The position numbers and the translations under genes were made by a program. A model generated the notes under the pieces. It was not told the DNA's origin and made no database searches. It saw nothing but the letters and a program-made list of their open reading frames with translations. A stretch of 64,000 nucleotides of DNA from Centropus unirufus (taxonomy: Eukaryota; Chordata; Aves; Cuculiformes; Centropidae), in the NCBI GenBank assembly GCA_013397695.1, contig VYZI01000057.1, positions 1,522,763 through 1,586,762 of the forward strand. Direction: 5' to 3'. Of the stretch, positions 39,201-53,214 are shown one piece after another; the first letter of the stretch is position 1; the number at the start of each line of letters is the position of its first letter.

Positions 39201-40284
39201 GAAGTGATACATGAGCTTTACACAAGAATGATCAACAAGATAGAGCACTATTCTCTCCCGGTTGATTGATAGGAAAAACAAGCTGGCTGTAAGCTGAATT
39301 TTCAGCTGTGAGCAAGTACATCAGAAGTCCTCTGTGGGTCTTCTAGTATACAGACTGCAAAGCTGAGCCACTCACAAGAATGAAAGCAAAGAAGATAGAA
39401 AGAAAAAACATGAGTGAACTAGGAAGGTCATTATTTGGTCTTTTATGCAGGGAGAAGGAGAAATGCACATCTGTCATGAAGAAATAAATTACAGTGAGGT
39501 TTATGGTTCACCTAAGCAAAATTCTGAGTGTGTGAGCATAATTATGACCAATCTTAATCCAAGTAAATCCCAATTTACCTGAGCACAGCCCAGTAGAGTT
39601 GAGTCAAAGAGCAGGCAACTTCTTGAGCCATTTCCCAAAGCCAAGTCTGTGACAGTATGGGAGAAAACCCTTCCCATGTCCCCCATCCCTTCCCCACCTG
39701 TGAGCCAGAAGGGACCATGATCACTGCACACTTTCTTGCAATTAAAAATAACTGCTCAGGCACTGCTAATTAACTGCAACTGAGTGCATTTCTATAGCTG
39801 CTTTTAGGGGCAAACTGTATTCCCTCTATGCGTTTCATAAATAGCACTGTTGACTCTGATGAACACTTATGTCCCTGTCAGCCACAAACCTCTGCTTGGA
39901 GTCACCATGCTTTCCCATCTGCCAACACCACATTTGATATCCATCACTGAAGCACCATCAGGGTGAAAAGAAGTATTTCAGAAGCAGAGGAAAACTGCAC
40001 CAGCAGAGGTTATGCTAGGTATTTCATTGCTTTTCCTGGTTATTTCCCTCCTCTGTTCCTTCAGGCCTTCTCCCTGGCTCCCTCAGCAAGAGCAGCCAGG
40101 GGAGCTGTGACACATTTTCCCCCACTTCTTGCCACTTGGATAGGTAGTGCCTTTGTACATCTTTCTTAAGGTGCTTTTTCTTATGTGCATAATGAACTTT
40201 GTGTCTAGAGAAGTCAAAAACATTGTTTAAAAAACAAATAAACAACAAACAAAAGTAAAATCCCTTCTGTGATCAACCAGAAAC

Positions 40285-40437
40285 TTGAAGGAACCCTGGA
40301 GGTCTTTAACAGTTGTGTAGATGTGGTGCGTAGGGACACCGTTTAGTGATAGATTTGGCAATGCTAGGTTTATGGTTGGATTCATTGATTTTAAAGGTCT
40401 TCTCCAAACTGAATGATTCTGTGATTCAGTATTAGAG
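40285..40437 (+). repeat. CR1 LINE 3' end fragment
   Basis: It starts about CCCTGGAGGTCTTTAAC and continues through GTGGTGCGTAGGGACACC, GGCAATGCTAGGTTTATGG and TTTTAAAGGTCTTCTCCAA to GAATGATTCTGTGATTCA. This is the CR1 3' untranslated end including the terminal repeats. It is antisense to GRID2. Confidence 0.9.
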
Positions 40438-41628
40438 TTCTTGAGGGACGGATATGGATTAAAGCTCAGTGAGAGACAAAAGGTCTAAGGAATAAAGAGA
40501 AATTCACGTTCAGTTCCTTTTCTTTACTGGCATCCTAGAAACATATTAAAAACCTTCATTATGGCAATGTCTGATGCTTGCAACATATGCTACAAAATAC
40601 ACCTATCTGAAAATGTAGCATTATACTACCTAAAAAAATAAGCTTATTTTAATCTTGTCCTACAACAACACCTTCATGTATACATAAATGCATGCACAAC
40701 ACATTTCTGTTTGTTTTATCTACCACATCTTGCCCTATATGCTGTCAATTTTTCCTGAGAGATCAGAAAGGCATCTTTGTATGTGTGAGAATGTCCTTTG
40801 CATGAGTTATAATACAGTCCTTACATTTGTTTCCTGAAGTACGCATTTCCAGGATTCTGGAACACGGAAATTTTCTTCATAGATGACACAGAAAATTTCC
40901 TCTACTGAAATAGATTCGAACTTTGATCCATAACCCTCTACACACCATAACGTCTCTCTGAAAAGGAAGAGGCACGATCAAAATTGCTTATTATGTATCC
41001 ATTTCACTCCTCTGGGCAAAAGAACGTAAAAAAGAGCATCACCATATTTCTGTCACAATATGAATCTTCCTGAATGTATCTTTCAATAGCCAATATATGA
41101 GGTTTTTTATATTCATTGTAATAAACGGTATCTTTATCACTGTTGTTCTATGATTGTCTAACAGTGGTAACGTGGCACATGACTAAATAATAACTGAAAA
41201 AAATGAGATAACTTCTTGCTAGAGAAGGTATCTGATTCCTCATGATTATACTTTGAAATTTTAAAGAAAGAACTATAATTTTTGCCTTTACATTGAGAAC
41301 AAATGTAAAACCTGGAATTAAATATGCAGTACCATATCTCCCAACCACCAAATCAAATTTGATCTGAAAGTAGCTAGAATGAGAGTTATCATGAAATGAA
41401 CTCCTGTTTTGGTTCAGGATGAGGAGTCATACAGGGAAGGGAATGAAAAGTCATACTCCTTCACCTTATGCAACTATATGAGGATCAACTTTTTGCAATA
41501 TTTCATGTTGCAAGCACAAAGCCTCTGTCTGGGGCCAGCACGCTTTTCATTACATTCCAGGACCCCTTCCATTTGTAGTACATTCTTCAAACATGTACCA
41601 AGGCTTCACACAGCCCCCCACAGCTGTG

Positions 41629-41652
41629 TTTAAAGGGCATTTAAAGGGCATT
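41629..41652. repeat. 12-bp perfect tandem duplication
   Basis: TTTAAAGGGCAT occurs twice in tandem and is followed by a partial third copy, TTTAAATCC-like. Confidence 0.88.
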
Positions 41653-42741
41653 TAAATCCCAAATGTACTTTGCATCGCCTGGCTGAAAAAAGTGCATGGA
41701 CTGCCTCCTTTGGAAGTCTCTGACGCTTTGTTCATTCTGTGGATGCAAGTTTCTTGAAGGCCTATAGTGTCTTTTTGCAAGTACATCCATACTCAGGGAG
41801 ATGGAGGCACTGAAAACATTATGCCAGGTTAATCAGACCTCTAAGTAAAAGTCCCTATAAGTGAAAAAAAATTGTGACCGCGTTATTTTTCCTGATCTTC
41901 CTGTAGTCTTACGTATAAGTGAAAAACACTGGAAGGGGTCACATCATGCAGTGAATGAGACTGTGTTTCATGTGCAACAGGTTCCGATCTGCAGTCCTGT
42001 GCAGATGTGCAAGCAGACCTGCTGTGTGTTAGCTATGGGTGCTCTGTCAGAGAACCTGCGTTTTACACCACTTACAACTGTCACAATTCATTACTGAGAT
42101 ACCCAAAAAAGCTCTAAGCAGGGGTGCTAGTTCTCCTCCGCTTCCTTCAGATTCTGTCACATTATCCATCCCCTTACTGATCAAGGCATGAAAGAGGAGG
42201 GAGAGTGTACGGATGTACTTTCCTTGCCGCGGGTAGCTAATATTGAAATGTGCTAAAACAGTTACATGGAATGTAACATAACTAGGAATGGTTGTTATTC
42301 TTTGTTTAATACAATTTTGTCCTCAACGGGATTCTGGTCCCAGACTCAGCTGAAAAACAAATTACCACAAATAAGACATTATAAAGGTGAGATGAAAAAA
42401 AAAAAGTTTTCCTAAACCTCTCCTCTTTCGAAGAGGAGGAAAGAAGGCTTTTCTTAATAGTTGCATAAGCAAAGCAGGAACATTCTCAGCTTTATTGATA
42501 CTAGCAAAGGTAATATCCCAACATTGTTGCAGCTGAGCTGGTAGGTACAAGTGAGCACTTAAAGAGTATTCAAAACGTAATGCTGACTGCACACTGCCTG
42601 AGGTCTATCTACATTAAGGCATGTGTTAGTGCTACTATGACTGATCCTACAAAAAATATTAAATCAGATTATGAAGTATTAAATGATGCAGTCATAACAC
42701 ACTTTTCTATATTTTAGCCTGGAAAGCTTCCTTTATAATCT

Positions 42742-42767
42742 TAAGCATATTAATTTTAATATGCTTA
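42742..42767. repeat. Perfect AT-rich palindrome, 12-bp arms
   Basis: TAAGCATATTAA, then TT, then its exact reverse complement TTAATATGCTTA. More imperfect TAATTA-rich inverted sequence follows to about 42795. Confidence 0.9.
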
Positions 42768-43740
42768 GTATATATAATTAATTTTAATAATTAACCTGGA
42801 ATTTTATCATCTCTGCTCTGTAAGCATGGAGAAAAATCTAAAAAAAAAGGATGAGGATGAAAATGAACATAGTCACCACACTGCCTCTGGATTAAGTGTA
42901 CACACTAATAAACTCCTGGTAGCGGTTCTGTATAAGCACTACTGATATATTATGACCCAGTATCTATAGTAAGTGCCACTAACTAGAGGTAGGAAAGAAT
43001 ACATAAAAAAAAAGATATGATTTAAAAAATGTGATCTATAAAATAAAGAAAAACCAACACCCTCCCAAAGGGAAGAAAACATCAAGGCAATTTTGTGGAT
43101 ATTGAATTGCTGAGCGCTGAGCCTCAGACAACAAAAATCCTCAGACAGAGAGGAATAATTTGCAGGTCACACCTACTTGGCCTGTTTTGCATTCTGCTTC
43201 AGTCTCAGAAAGGAAACAAATCTTTCAGAGTCTGCACCTTCTTTTTCAACCCTCTACCTTCCTCTTCACACAAAAGGACCATATAAAAGCACTAAAAAAG
43301 GATATGTGGTCATATTAAATTTGCTTTCAAATTATATCACTTACAAAGCTTTTATTCACACTAAAACAAATAATGTTGTTTCCATAACAGCACAGAAAAA
43401 CCAAGTAAAAGAAGCTTATATTATTTTATGTGAATTATTTATGACAGTGTCCAAAACTTACAAATGAAGTATCTACGGTGGTTAGTTAGATAGTGAAGCC
43501 AATATAAATGAATTCAGCCTTTGCCTTATCTAACCTGGAAAACTACTATGTAATGTTTATTTAAACAAGTGACTTCTCTTTACCACTATGCCATCCTGTA
43601 AAAGAGGTCAAATAACCTAATGTTTTACCATCTGAGCTTCTGGTTCGCAAACAGATAGCTAAATCAGCAGATCTCTGCCAATTTATACTTGCTGATCTTA
43701 AATATTTATATTTTAATGTACATAGCTAAAATGAGATAAG

Positions 43741-43770
43741 ATTTTATATATTTATATATATTATATTATG
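43741..43770. repeat. TA-rich low-complexity patch
   Basis: ATTTTATATATTTATATATA followed by TTATATTATG; a degenerate TA microsatellite. Confidence 0.75.
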
Positions 43771-44489
43771 GAAATTAGGTCAGGAAAGACTTCTCCTAAA
43801 GGCCTATTCTTGTACCTCAATCTTAAAGGTAGGAACAAACCTTTATCTACAGCCTTAGCTATGACCCAGCTTCACGAAGTGGAAGCTGTTTCCAGCCACT
43901 TGTCATTATTTGCCAGTGGTATCACTTCATTCCCAGAATGGGATGATATTACATATTTATTAGGGCAGAAGCACAACTTGTTTGTGGGGATGAAGAGGGC
44001 CCGTGCTTTTGTGACAGTGATATCTTTCCACACTGAGATACAGAGAAAGTCCCCTTCCTTGTGTTACTGTGTCTTTTCTGCATAGATGAATATGAATGTA
44101 AATGACTCAGGACAGAGAGGACTAGAAAGAATTAATTTCTTAAAGAGTTTCTAACTCTGTAATTAAGGCAGGTAAAGCATGTAACAAATACTGATGAAGC
44201 CTCTACCAAGCTTATTTTTAAACAAACACAGTCCCAGGCACACATATCCCTATGTGGCCATGTCTCACTTTATTAGGCTTGTGCTTTTTCATAGTTACGC
44301 AGTTTTATATTGAGGACACCAAATTCTTACCATGCAATGCATTGAGACAAACAGCGATATAACCACCTCTCCCCCCCCATCAATATAAAGAGCAGAAACT
44401 TACTATTATATTAAAACCAGATCACCTATAAGTGCTACAGTAAAAAGGCAGCATTCTTACTATGACCCCAATTAGCCTGAAGTTAGAAG

Positions 44490-45722
44490 CAGATCAACAC
44501 TTCCTCCCGGCTTAGTGTTGCGTGTGAACTTACCAAGGGCCCGTTCAATCCCTTCGTCCAGGTCATTGATAAAGATATTGGACAGGACAGGACCCAGCAC
44601 TGAGCCCTGGGGAACACCACCTGTGACCGGCCCCCGGCTGGATTGAGCTCCATTTACCACAACTCTTTGGGCCTGACGATCCAGGCAGTTTTCCACCCAG
44701 GAGAGGGTGCACCTGTCCAGACCAATGGCAGCTGGTTTCTGAAGCAGAACGCTGGAAGAAATGTTGTCCAAGTTTTCACTGAAGTCCAAGTACACTGCAC
44801 CTCATTCATTATGTTAGTTTGGCAAGACCTGCCTTTCAGAAACCCATGCTGACTGGACCTGGTCACCCAGTTGTCTTGTGTGTGCTGTGTGATAGCACTC
44901 AAGATGACCCATTCCATGACCTTCCCTGGCACTGAGGTCTGGCTGACAGGCTTGTAGTTCCCTGGATCCTTCCTCCAACCCTTCTTGTAAATGGGTGCCA
45001 CATCTGCCAGCCTCCAGTCAAGTGGAACATTCCCAATCAGTCAGGACTCTGATAGATGATGGAAAGAGGTTTGGCGAGCACTTCCACCAGCTCCTTCAAT
45101 ACCCTTGGGTGGATCCCATCTGGCCCCGTAGGCCTGTGAATGTTTAATTAGCCAAGCAAGTCTCCAACCATCTCCTCATGGATCATGGGAACTGCGTTCT
45201 GACCTCCCTCCCTGTTCTCTGGCTTGTGAGGCTGAACACTCAGGGAACATCTTTCTTTGCTATTAAAGACTGAGGCAAAGAAGGCATTAACTACCTCAGC
45301 GTTGTTTTCATTCGTTGTCACAATTGTTCCTTTTTCACCCAATAAGGATTGGAGATTCTCCCTGGTCCTCCTTTTCTTGATGATGCATTTGTAGAAAGAT
45401 TTTTTATTATCTTTCACAGAATTGGCCAATCTAAATTCGCATTGGGCTTTAGCCTTTCTGATTTTTTCTCTCTATGATCTCACTTCATCCCTGTAGTCCT
45501 CCTGAGATGCCTGCTCCTTTTCTTCCAAGATTTATAGACTTTCCTCTTTTTCTTGATATCCACCCAGATCTCTCTGCTCAGCCAAGCTGTCTTTTTATCC
45601 CACTGGCTCATTTTCTGGCACATAGGGACAGCTGCTCCTGTGCTGCCAGGATTTCCTTCTTGAAGAGCACCCAGCCCTCTTAAGCTCCCTTGCACTTAAG
45701 AACTGTCTCCCATGGAATTTAC
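44490..45722 (-). repeat. CR1 LINE reverse-transcriptase fragment, broken, no 3' end
   Basis: Minus-strand translation gives CR1 ORF2 segments. The 5' part (45148-45695) has KDNKKSFYKCI and LLGEKGTIVTTNENNAEVVN. Next comes RT domain sequence PIYKKGWRKDPGNYKPVS, with SSQHGFLKGRSC (44654-45001). Then, in another frame, DFSENLD and VPQGSVLGPVL followed by IFINDLDEGIERALGKF (44472-44795). Between these parts the frame shifts and stop codons interrupt it. Where the catalytic aspartate pair is expected, the reading is TRNTKPGG in place of FADDTKLGG, so the copy is inactive. It is sense to GRID2. Confidence 0.95.
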
Positions 45723-48700
45723 TTGCAGTTATTCAATTCTTTCTATTCAATCACTTAATCTGCTAAACAAAGTCCTTGGGGTGAAGCATTTACAGTTAAT
45801 TATGGAACTAGTATAATCTATCCTGCTTTCAAATTAACGATTTACCATAGCATTGAATTAATTCACTTTTTTTCTTTTTAACAGCACATTAGCACATCAA
45901 CCATAGCAGCTAGCCTTATTTCAACCCTATTATTAAGACAGTTTTTCCATTTAATTTAGAGAAAGCATGAAATTTTACTACTGCATCTACAACTTGGCTT
46001 TTCATAACTTATTGATAAAATTTTGATTTCAAGTACAAAATTAGTTACAGACAAATTTAACAAAAACTAAGCCCGTCTACATAGTCCTGGTGATGAAACC
46101 ATTACCTTTTTCGATAACAAAGAAGTTTTTTAATTTACTTCTTGCTTAGTTGGTACTTTCATACAACACCCTAGCAATTCCAAGAAAAAAGACAATTAAC
46201 TGTTCTCATAATAAAACTTTTTATTATGGCTCTTTTCACAAATCCATTGCCTTCCAAATCTGTAAAGTTCAGTATTAATAAAAAAAAAAAAAAGAAAACA
46301 AGAAGTAATTATAACAAGCAATGTCCTTCCGTGTAACAAATAGGCAGACTGATTGAAAGAAAGAGCGAATGGAACAAAATTCAAATTATTCCACAAAGTT
46401 TGAAAAGAGTTTTCCTCAGCAGGAGTTGATTCTTAGTTCTGAGGATCTGACTGAAGTTAAGGTTTAAAATTCACCTCAAGAAAAAAAAAGCTATTCTTGC
46501 AGTATTTGCGATCTTCTGAAAACCTAGGGATATTACTACAGATATTGAAAACTGATTTTTGGGTGTTACCGAGACCCTGATGCTTATTTTCCGCAAAATC
46601 TGTGGTTTTATATTACCTATTCATATTACTCCATACCGATTAACACTCTGAACAATAGGAGAGAACAGAGCTTTATTTCTAAGTTTTGTTTTCCCCCCAT
46701 GATAATTGTTTTTCAGAAGACTCCTGCAAGAGAACCAACAGGGGCATACTGCTGAACACAGAATAATGCCTTCAACGTTGGAGGGTCTGAGCGCTTATGA
46801 GGACCAGCACAGGTAGTAGGCACTCAAAAAAATCAAGCTACAGAGAAGTATCTAAGTTATCCCAACTAATTGAAAACATATATAGCATTCATATAAGCAT
46901 GTGAATATTTTTTCAGAAACTGATTCTTTTGCTCAAAGGCAATATTTACTCAAGCCCTGCAAAAGTATGCTTGAAAAAGTGTTTTGATATATAAACCGAA
47001 GCATGATGGTTTTTGGTAATACTTCAAAATCGAACTTTTTCAGGATAAATTAGAGCTATTTTGTCTTAATTTTATGTCTTTATGCTTTTGAAGAAAACCT
47101 TTCAGCTAGAGGGGGGGGAAAAGTATCTCTGAATATATATAGATGCAGTTTATGCTAATATATTTTCTATAGTATCTTTCCAGCAAAACTGGAGAAAAGT
47201 TAGAAGAATAAAGAAAGTAATTTAATTAAGAACCAGCTGAATGAGGCACAAGAAGAAAAAATCTCACATGTGTCCTTATAGTTTTCTATTGAGAAGTCTC
47301 CCTGGGACCCTGAGCCAAAATGAGTTACACAGAGTCCTATACATGCTCTGTGGCCCCACTGAATCCTCATAGCAGTTGGTTAATCTGCATATGAGAATAT
47401 ATTATCTGGGTCATCTCACCTGTCTGATAATTTAGAACACGAAGAGAACAGACACACCTCTTTGCCAAAAGCCTGAAACGACACACTATTAATTACTTAT
47501 AATGACTTGTGCCTTGGTCCACTTGCTCTTTTCTAAACACATGCTTACCTGTTGCTAAGCCCCTCCCTTCTTTGCTCCAACCAGCAGGCTGAACTTTCAT
47601 CTCAAATTATATATATCCAGAATCAAAGTTCCTTACTACCTAAGGGAACGACTTCCCACAGCTTGGATCAATGATAGCAATGCTGAGATCTTCCTACATA
47701 AGCTTTCAAACGACATCTTAAATAAAACGACCTTCAAACTGAGAAAAGAACTAGTATGAAATACATATTTAAATAGTTTCACAACCATATTGCAAGAATA
47801 GGTGCACTTGCTTTTACATGCATACAAAACATCTAAACTTCCAGTAATAAAGCAATTGGAAAACACTGGATGCATGGTCAGTTTACCCTCAAAATGACCA
47901 AAGTTCTCTGCTCTCTCAGCTACCCTAAATGAAATCAAATACAAAAAGAGCAAAGGAAACAACTGATAAGGAAGCAAGAGGTGAGGCATCTGTGAAACTG
48001 ATCAACTAAGAGGGAGGAGGATTGGCTTCTCCTTTCATTATCGACTTACATATAGTAGTTCCCAGAGGGTTGTTATTTAAAAAATGCTGCTAGATAACCC
48101 ACAGTGATACATATGAAAATACAGATTTCTGTATTTATGCTAATACTTACTGACTGTTAGGTATCCTTGAGCCACTCTCGTCCTGCCAGAAACAGGCAAG
48201 CAGTGGAAACTCAACAGAGGAAGGGCACATAATAGTGTCACACCTCAAAGTTACCCCTTGTCCCTTCCAACCTTTGCTCTTTCCCTTACCATTTTCCATT
48301 AGGTTCTATTTTTGTGCTTTTCCTGAACTCCAGCTCAGCATAAAATCCCATTATCAAAATGTCAAGGCAATAACCATATCTTTATCTCTCCCTTTCCTTT
48401 TTTTTTCCCTCTGCAAAATATAAACACACTGAAGGTATTATTATGGCTTTATTATTTTGAGTAATTAAGAGTGCAAGTTCAGGTCGATTGATTATGCTCT
48501 ATATTCTGTAGTGCATTCTGGGGAGCTTGCAGTCCATATTCATATATAATGTACATTACCAATTAGATGTAAATATATAGTTGGTATTCAATGGAGAAAT
48601 AAGGAAAAAAGAGTAGGACAGCTATGAAGTTACTTAAGAATTCTAAATCTTATGAATCATAGCAGATACAAATCAAATGTTTCAGGACTTGTAAGCTTAT

Positions 48701-49214
48701 TTGCTAGAATGGACAAAGCTAGGAAAAAATGATTTCTTGTGCTTTGCCTTAGATACTCAACACAACTTGTTAAAAGCCAGGAACAAGTCTCTTTTTCTGC
48801 AGGAGAAAAGACATTTGGTGGTCAACAGAAAGCTCAGTCACTGCTCACACACACATCCTGCTGACTGCATTTCATTGAACCTCCAAACACAGCCTTTCTT
48901 TTATTGCTAATTGACAATTATGAAATAGGGAAGACCCTTTCCGACTGCTTTGTCATCCCAATGATACCCACAAATTCACCCTGTTCACCTGTGAGAAATC
49001 CCCCTCCTAAAGCACTTCCTCTCCTATTCTGCTTTGTTTGGTGAACAGGCAGAACTGATGCAGGTTTAAAACGCTCGCAGAACTCTGTGTGCTATTCCTA
49101 AGCAACTGATTCTCCTTGTTGATCTTCCATATACTTTCCCTACACAACAAGTGCTTGTGGGCCAGCAGACAAAGACTGCATTGATCAAGAGTGAATGGAA
49201 GAGCAGTTCAGTAT

Positions 49215-49228
49215 ATATAGATCTATAT
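49215..49228. repeat. Short perfect palindrome
   Basis: ATATAGATCTATAT is self-complementary, inside a TA-rich patch at about 49211-49255. Confidence 0.8.
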
Positions 49229-52200
49229 TATATACCAATCTATATGAAATTCCACTAACTTCTATTGCATCAGGAATGTATAGCACCATTAGAAATGGAG
49301 CATAGCAAAAGCATCTGCCCATTTGGAATAAGTGACGGCTTATTCAAGTATTTCTCTTTTCTGAGATTTTCAGAGCTGAGACAAGAGACAGAACAGAGCC
49401 ATTTTTCTTGATCACTAGTCAGCTCTCCAGACATCACTAATGACAACGTTTCAGATATAGGTTTTTTCTCTCTTTCTTTAGTTAAAATAATGGATATGTC
49501 CCCAAATTCCTCCCCAAAAAGGTTATCTGTCTCAGTGCAAGAAACCTGTATACAATTCTACTTGAAAACACATGGACACGCCATTGTCAGTGAAGCATCT
49601 CTGCTTCCTGATGTGAACAATGACAAAACACACAAACCAGCAAAAAAACTGTGATAAAATGTTACTGAGGAGCAGAGATAATATTTTTTCTGGCTTGCTT
49701 TACAAATTAGAGACAGAGGGCAAGTCCCTTCACCCTTTCAAAATGACAGCATAAGCACTACCTGGCAGCGAAGGGCAAAGAGCCAGACTGTCAGATATTC
49801 CTTATAAAAAAAATTAAAAAGATAATTATGATTAAACCCCTACCTGAAGAATTTCACTTGTTATTTTAAGACAGGCTTGCAGCATTGAGATTGAACCACT
49901 CTTCTGTGCCAGACTACCTACTTGGGATTCCTGTAAACAGTGCGAATTGACACTAACCCCTTCCCCACCTCCCACTGCCAAGTATCAGTACAGAGAAATG
50001 CTACTCTTGAAGGTACAGTCAGCAGTGCTCTAATACTGGTAAAGAATGAAATGTGCTGGTGATCCGACTTTCCTTTCAAATTCGTTGTTTCTTTTGCTTT
50101 GCTTGCAAAATAGGAACCATTTCTGGTCTTACCGTGCAAAATCCCCAGCATCTGGCTCTGTCCCTCTGGGGGCTGCAGGGTCCAGCTGACTGTGGCACCT
50201 ACTTGGAAACGTGACCCTCCCTTGGCAGGCAAGGGGGACCAAAGGTTTCCAGGGCTGCACGAGCCTGCAGAATCAACTGCTTTCTCTCAACACTGTTTAT
50301 ATTTTCCAAGAATCAAATGCTACCTTGAATTGGTACTGCAAAAATTACAGCTGAGAAGGTGAGTGGCTCCTTTCTCTTCACTGAGTTAGTGGCATCAGAT
50401 ACACATGCCACTGCAGAATGGGGCCTGCTTGGTGACTGATTTAAGGCTCTTGCTTCACACATTACATGGATTTTTAAGGTTAAAAAGATGTCACTGTGCA
50501 GGGACTACATCATTCCTTGCATCTTGTATAGAAGCTAAAGTAGGCAATTAAGACAAGGACAGGGTCAACTGCCTTTTGTCAAAAACCACACCATCACAAT
50601 AACCTTTTCCACAAAAATAAAATCCGGCACATTTGTTTTAAAAACACTTCTTTCTATTATGGTGTTCCAAGATCATACACATCTTCAAGTCTCATTCTCT
50701 CAGCTGGCACTTTCCTAATAAGGCTGCTGATACAATTCATATTGAAATTAAATTGTTGTAAGATACCAGGAAAGCAAACAGAACTGCAAGCTGGGGATGC
50801 AATTAGGCCACCTAACTTCAAGTTACCAGCAAAATTTCTGCCTCAAATATCAGCATATGAAAATTCACCACAATTCCTATTATCTCCCACCTTACTTCTG
50901 TATTTGTACACTGTTTGAATCATAAATGCCAGAAAGCAACAATATGACATTCCTGAGAAATGAGGAATCCCCTGTAGCAACTGTGATTTCTTTCACTTGC
51001 CTGGCTCGTTAATTAGCAAATATGTTGTTCTGAATGCCCATAGGCTATGTCCAGGAGAGTATCCAAGATGAAAGAGTTCAAAATAAGCAATGGCAGAGCC
51101 GCTGTAACAGCAGCTAATGAGGTGCTGTGAAGCCTATATTGTGAACAATTGCCACTGTCTGCAGTTGGAATTTACAATGATTTGTAGGATCAGACCCTCT
51201 ATTATTAGAAGCCGTAAGCTATTATTATTATTTTGAAGAAATTAATAGCCAACAAAAACTTGCAGAGGGTTTATTATCCCATTTCATCATGTGCTGTGTT
51301 TTAAACTTTTTTTAAGGGGCGTTTCAGAAGCCCTGTTGCCTGGCCATTTTAAAGCAGTTATGAAAGTCTGTTCCCGTATTTGCAAGACTTAAGTTCACTA
51401 ATTCCTAAATGTTGCAGTAAAATCAAGCTGCAAAGCACTTTTCTAAAAAGCTTAGAAAGCTGAGGGGAAAGAACTACAGAATTTCAGAAAGCAGACTAGT
51501 ATTTGCCTTATAGACCTCCATATTGAGTATCAGAATGAAAGAAGCAGTTTAACAGCACAAGTATTGCCTAGTAAAGCTATAAATGATAACAAGAGGAAGA
51601 CAGTTATTTAGAAAAAAAAGTATTAAGGAAATTATACGAAAAATGTGGAAGTGACATCAAATTTTCATCTGAGATGGGATAACTTCATGTCCTGTTACAC
51701 TGATCAAGTTGACTCATATACAGGCATTAGTCTCTCACATGTTCTGAGATTCAAATTATTTTTCCATAGTCAGAGTCCTATACTGACTCAAAATTGAAGT
51801 CCTCTTATTTAAGATAAGCTGATCCAGCTCAGTGGAATGAGATAGCCAACCATGAACAAAAATGAGGTCCAGGAAAATAAAACTGTGTATTTGTACATGA
51901 AATTCAACTAATATTAGGTTCAATGTTTTTTTAAAAAGCCCAACACATGCGCTGCCTCAGCATGGCTCTAAGAGTTAAGCTCAAGGTATGTGTGTCATCA
52001 CCTTGGTTTCATCGGAAGCCTTTACTTTCAGAAAGAATTTAACATTCACTGCCAAGTGAACTACAGAGAAATTCTTGAGCAGGTTTTCTGGAACAACTGT
52101 ATGAACTGAAAAGACCTCATTCTTCTTTCAAACAAATTGAGTAAAAGAGACAGAATATGAAAGCAAAAATAAACAGAGTGGTTTCAGACATAAATGAGAG

Positions 52201-52607
52201 GCAGTAAAAACATGGAACGTGCCTCCTAAAAGTATTTCTCAATTTTAACTATAACTATAAAATTAGAAAAAAAGTTGGGGGGAAAAAAAGAGAAGACAAG
52301 GAAGAGGTGTAATTTCTGTAGGTTGTTGACAAATCCTGGGAAATTCTTTTGTTAATCAGACAGAAACCTAGAACGGTGAAAAGGACACTCCAGTTAACGA
52401 GAGAAGGCTCTTGCGCTCACTTTACTAAATTCATGTCCAAAGAGAGAGGGGGGTGGGAGAGAAGGCATGCTAAGCACAATATCCCAGGACAATATCAGAG
52501 TTATGTCAGGCACGATACCATTTTGTAGCTTACAGACACACAATTGCCTCTGGGATAGATCACTTGCTTATGCAGTTCATTTTTTAAAGCTATATCGTGG
52601 ATTTTTC

Positions 52608-52647
52608 TAAAAAAACAAACAAAAAACAACAAACCAAACCAAACTCT
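52608..52647. repeat. A/C-rich low-complexity tract
   Basis: AAAAAAACAAACAAAAAACA followed by ACAAACCAAACCAAAC, on the plus strand. Confidence 0.75.
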
Positions 52648-53214
52648 ATTCTCCCCATCCTGATTGTAATATAGAATTTACAAAAGGATAGTGAGAAACA
52701 AACCATATGACTGGGGAAGTAGTCTGAGGATGATGATAAAGTCAGAGGGCTCAGATTCTCAAAGTAAGGGTGGCCCCATTGTCTAATTAATTTGTAAATG
52801 ATTTGCAAACTATTTCAAATGGTTTCATGTAGTAACTCATTCTGTATTATAGGTTCCTTTCATTACTCTAACTCCACTGGTTTAATATTTCAAAGTAATT
52901 TGCCTCTACTCACTCATGAGTTGTTTGTTACATGTATTGTAATCTCTGCTGATATTTTCTTGTAAATTATTGCCAATTTCTGGATCATATTTTCAGCCAT
53001 TGCTTATCAGGGATGCTGCAAGTGAAGCCAGGAGGTCTCAGAGGAAGATGCATTCATTTTCGCATTTCTTTCCTGAGAATCTGGCAACCAAATATTTTCC
53101 AAATGATATTCAGAAACAGTTGGCTTACCAGATAGGAAGAGTATTTTTTTTCTGTTTGGTCAATACAGCCAACTGTTTGCTTAACCTGAATTGACCCTTC
53201 CTGAAATAAAGAAA

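Noticed and set aside
43768..44085. 105-codon plus-strand ORF starting MEIRSGKTSPKG
   Set aside because: No recognisable domain, homology or splice context; compatible with chance.
44472..45001. Reverse-transcriptase ORFs as a possible active element or domesticated RT
   Set aside because: The frame is split between segments and the catalytic aspartate motif is not intact; it is a decayed CR1 fragment.
47636..47989. 117-codon minus-strand ORF
   Set aside because: No similarity to GRID2 or any family I know; no convincing splice sites.
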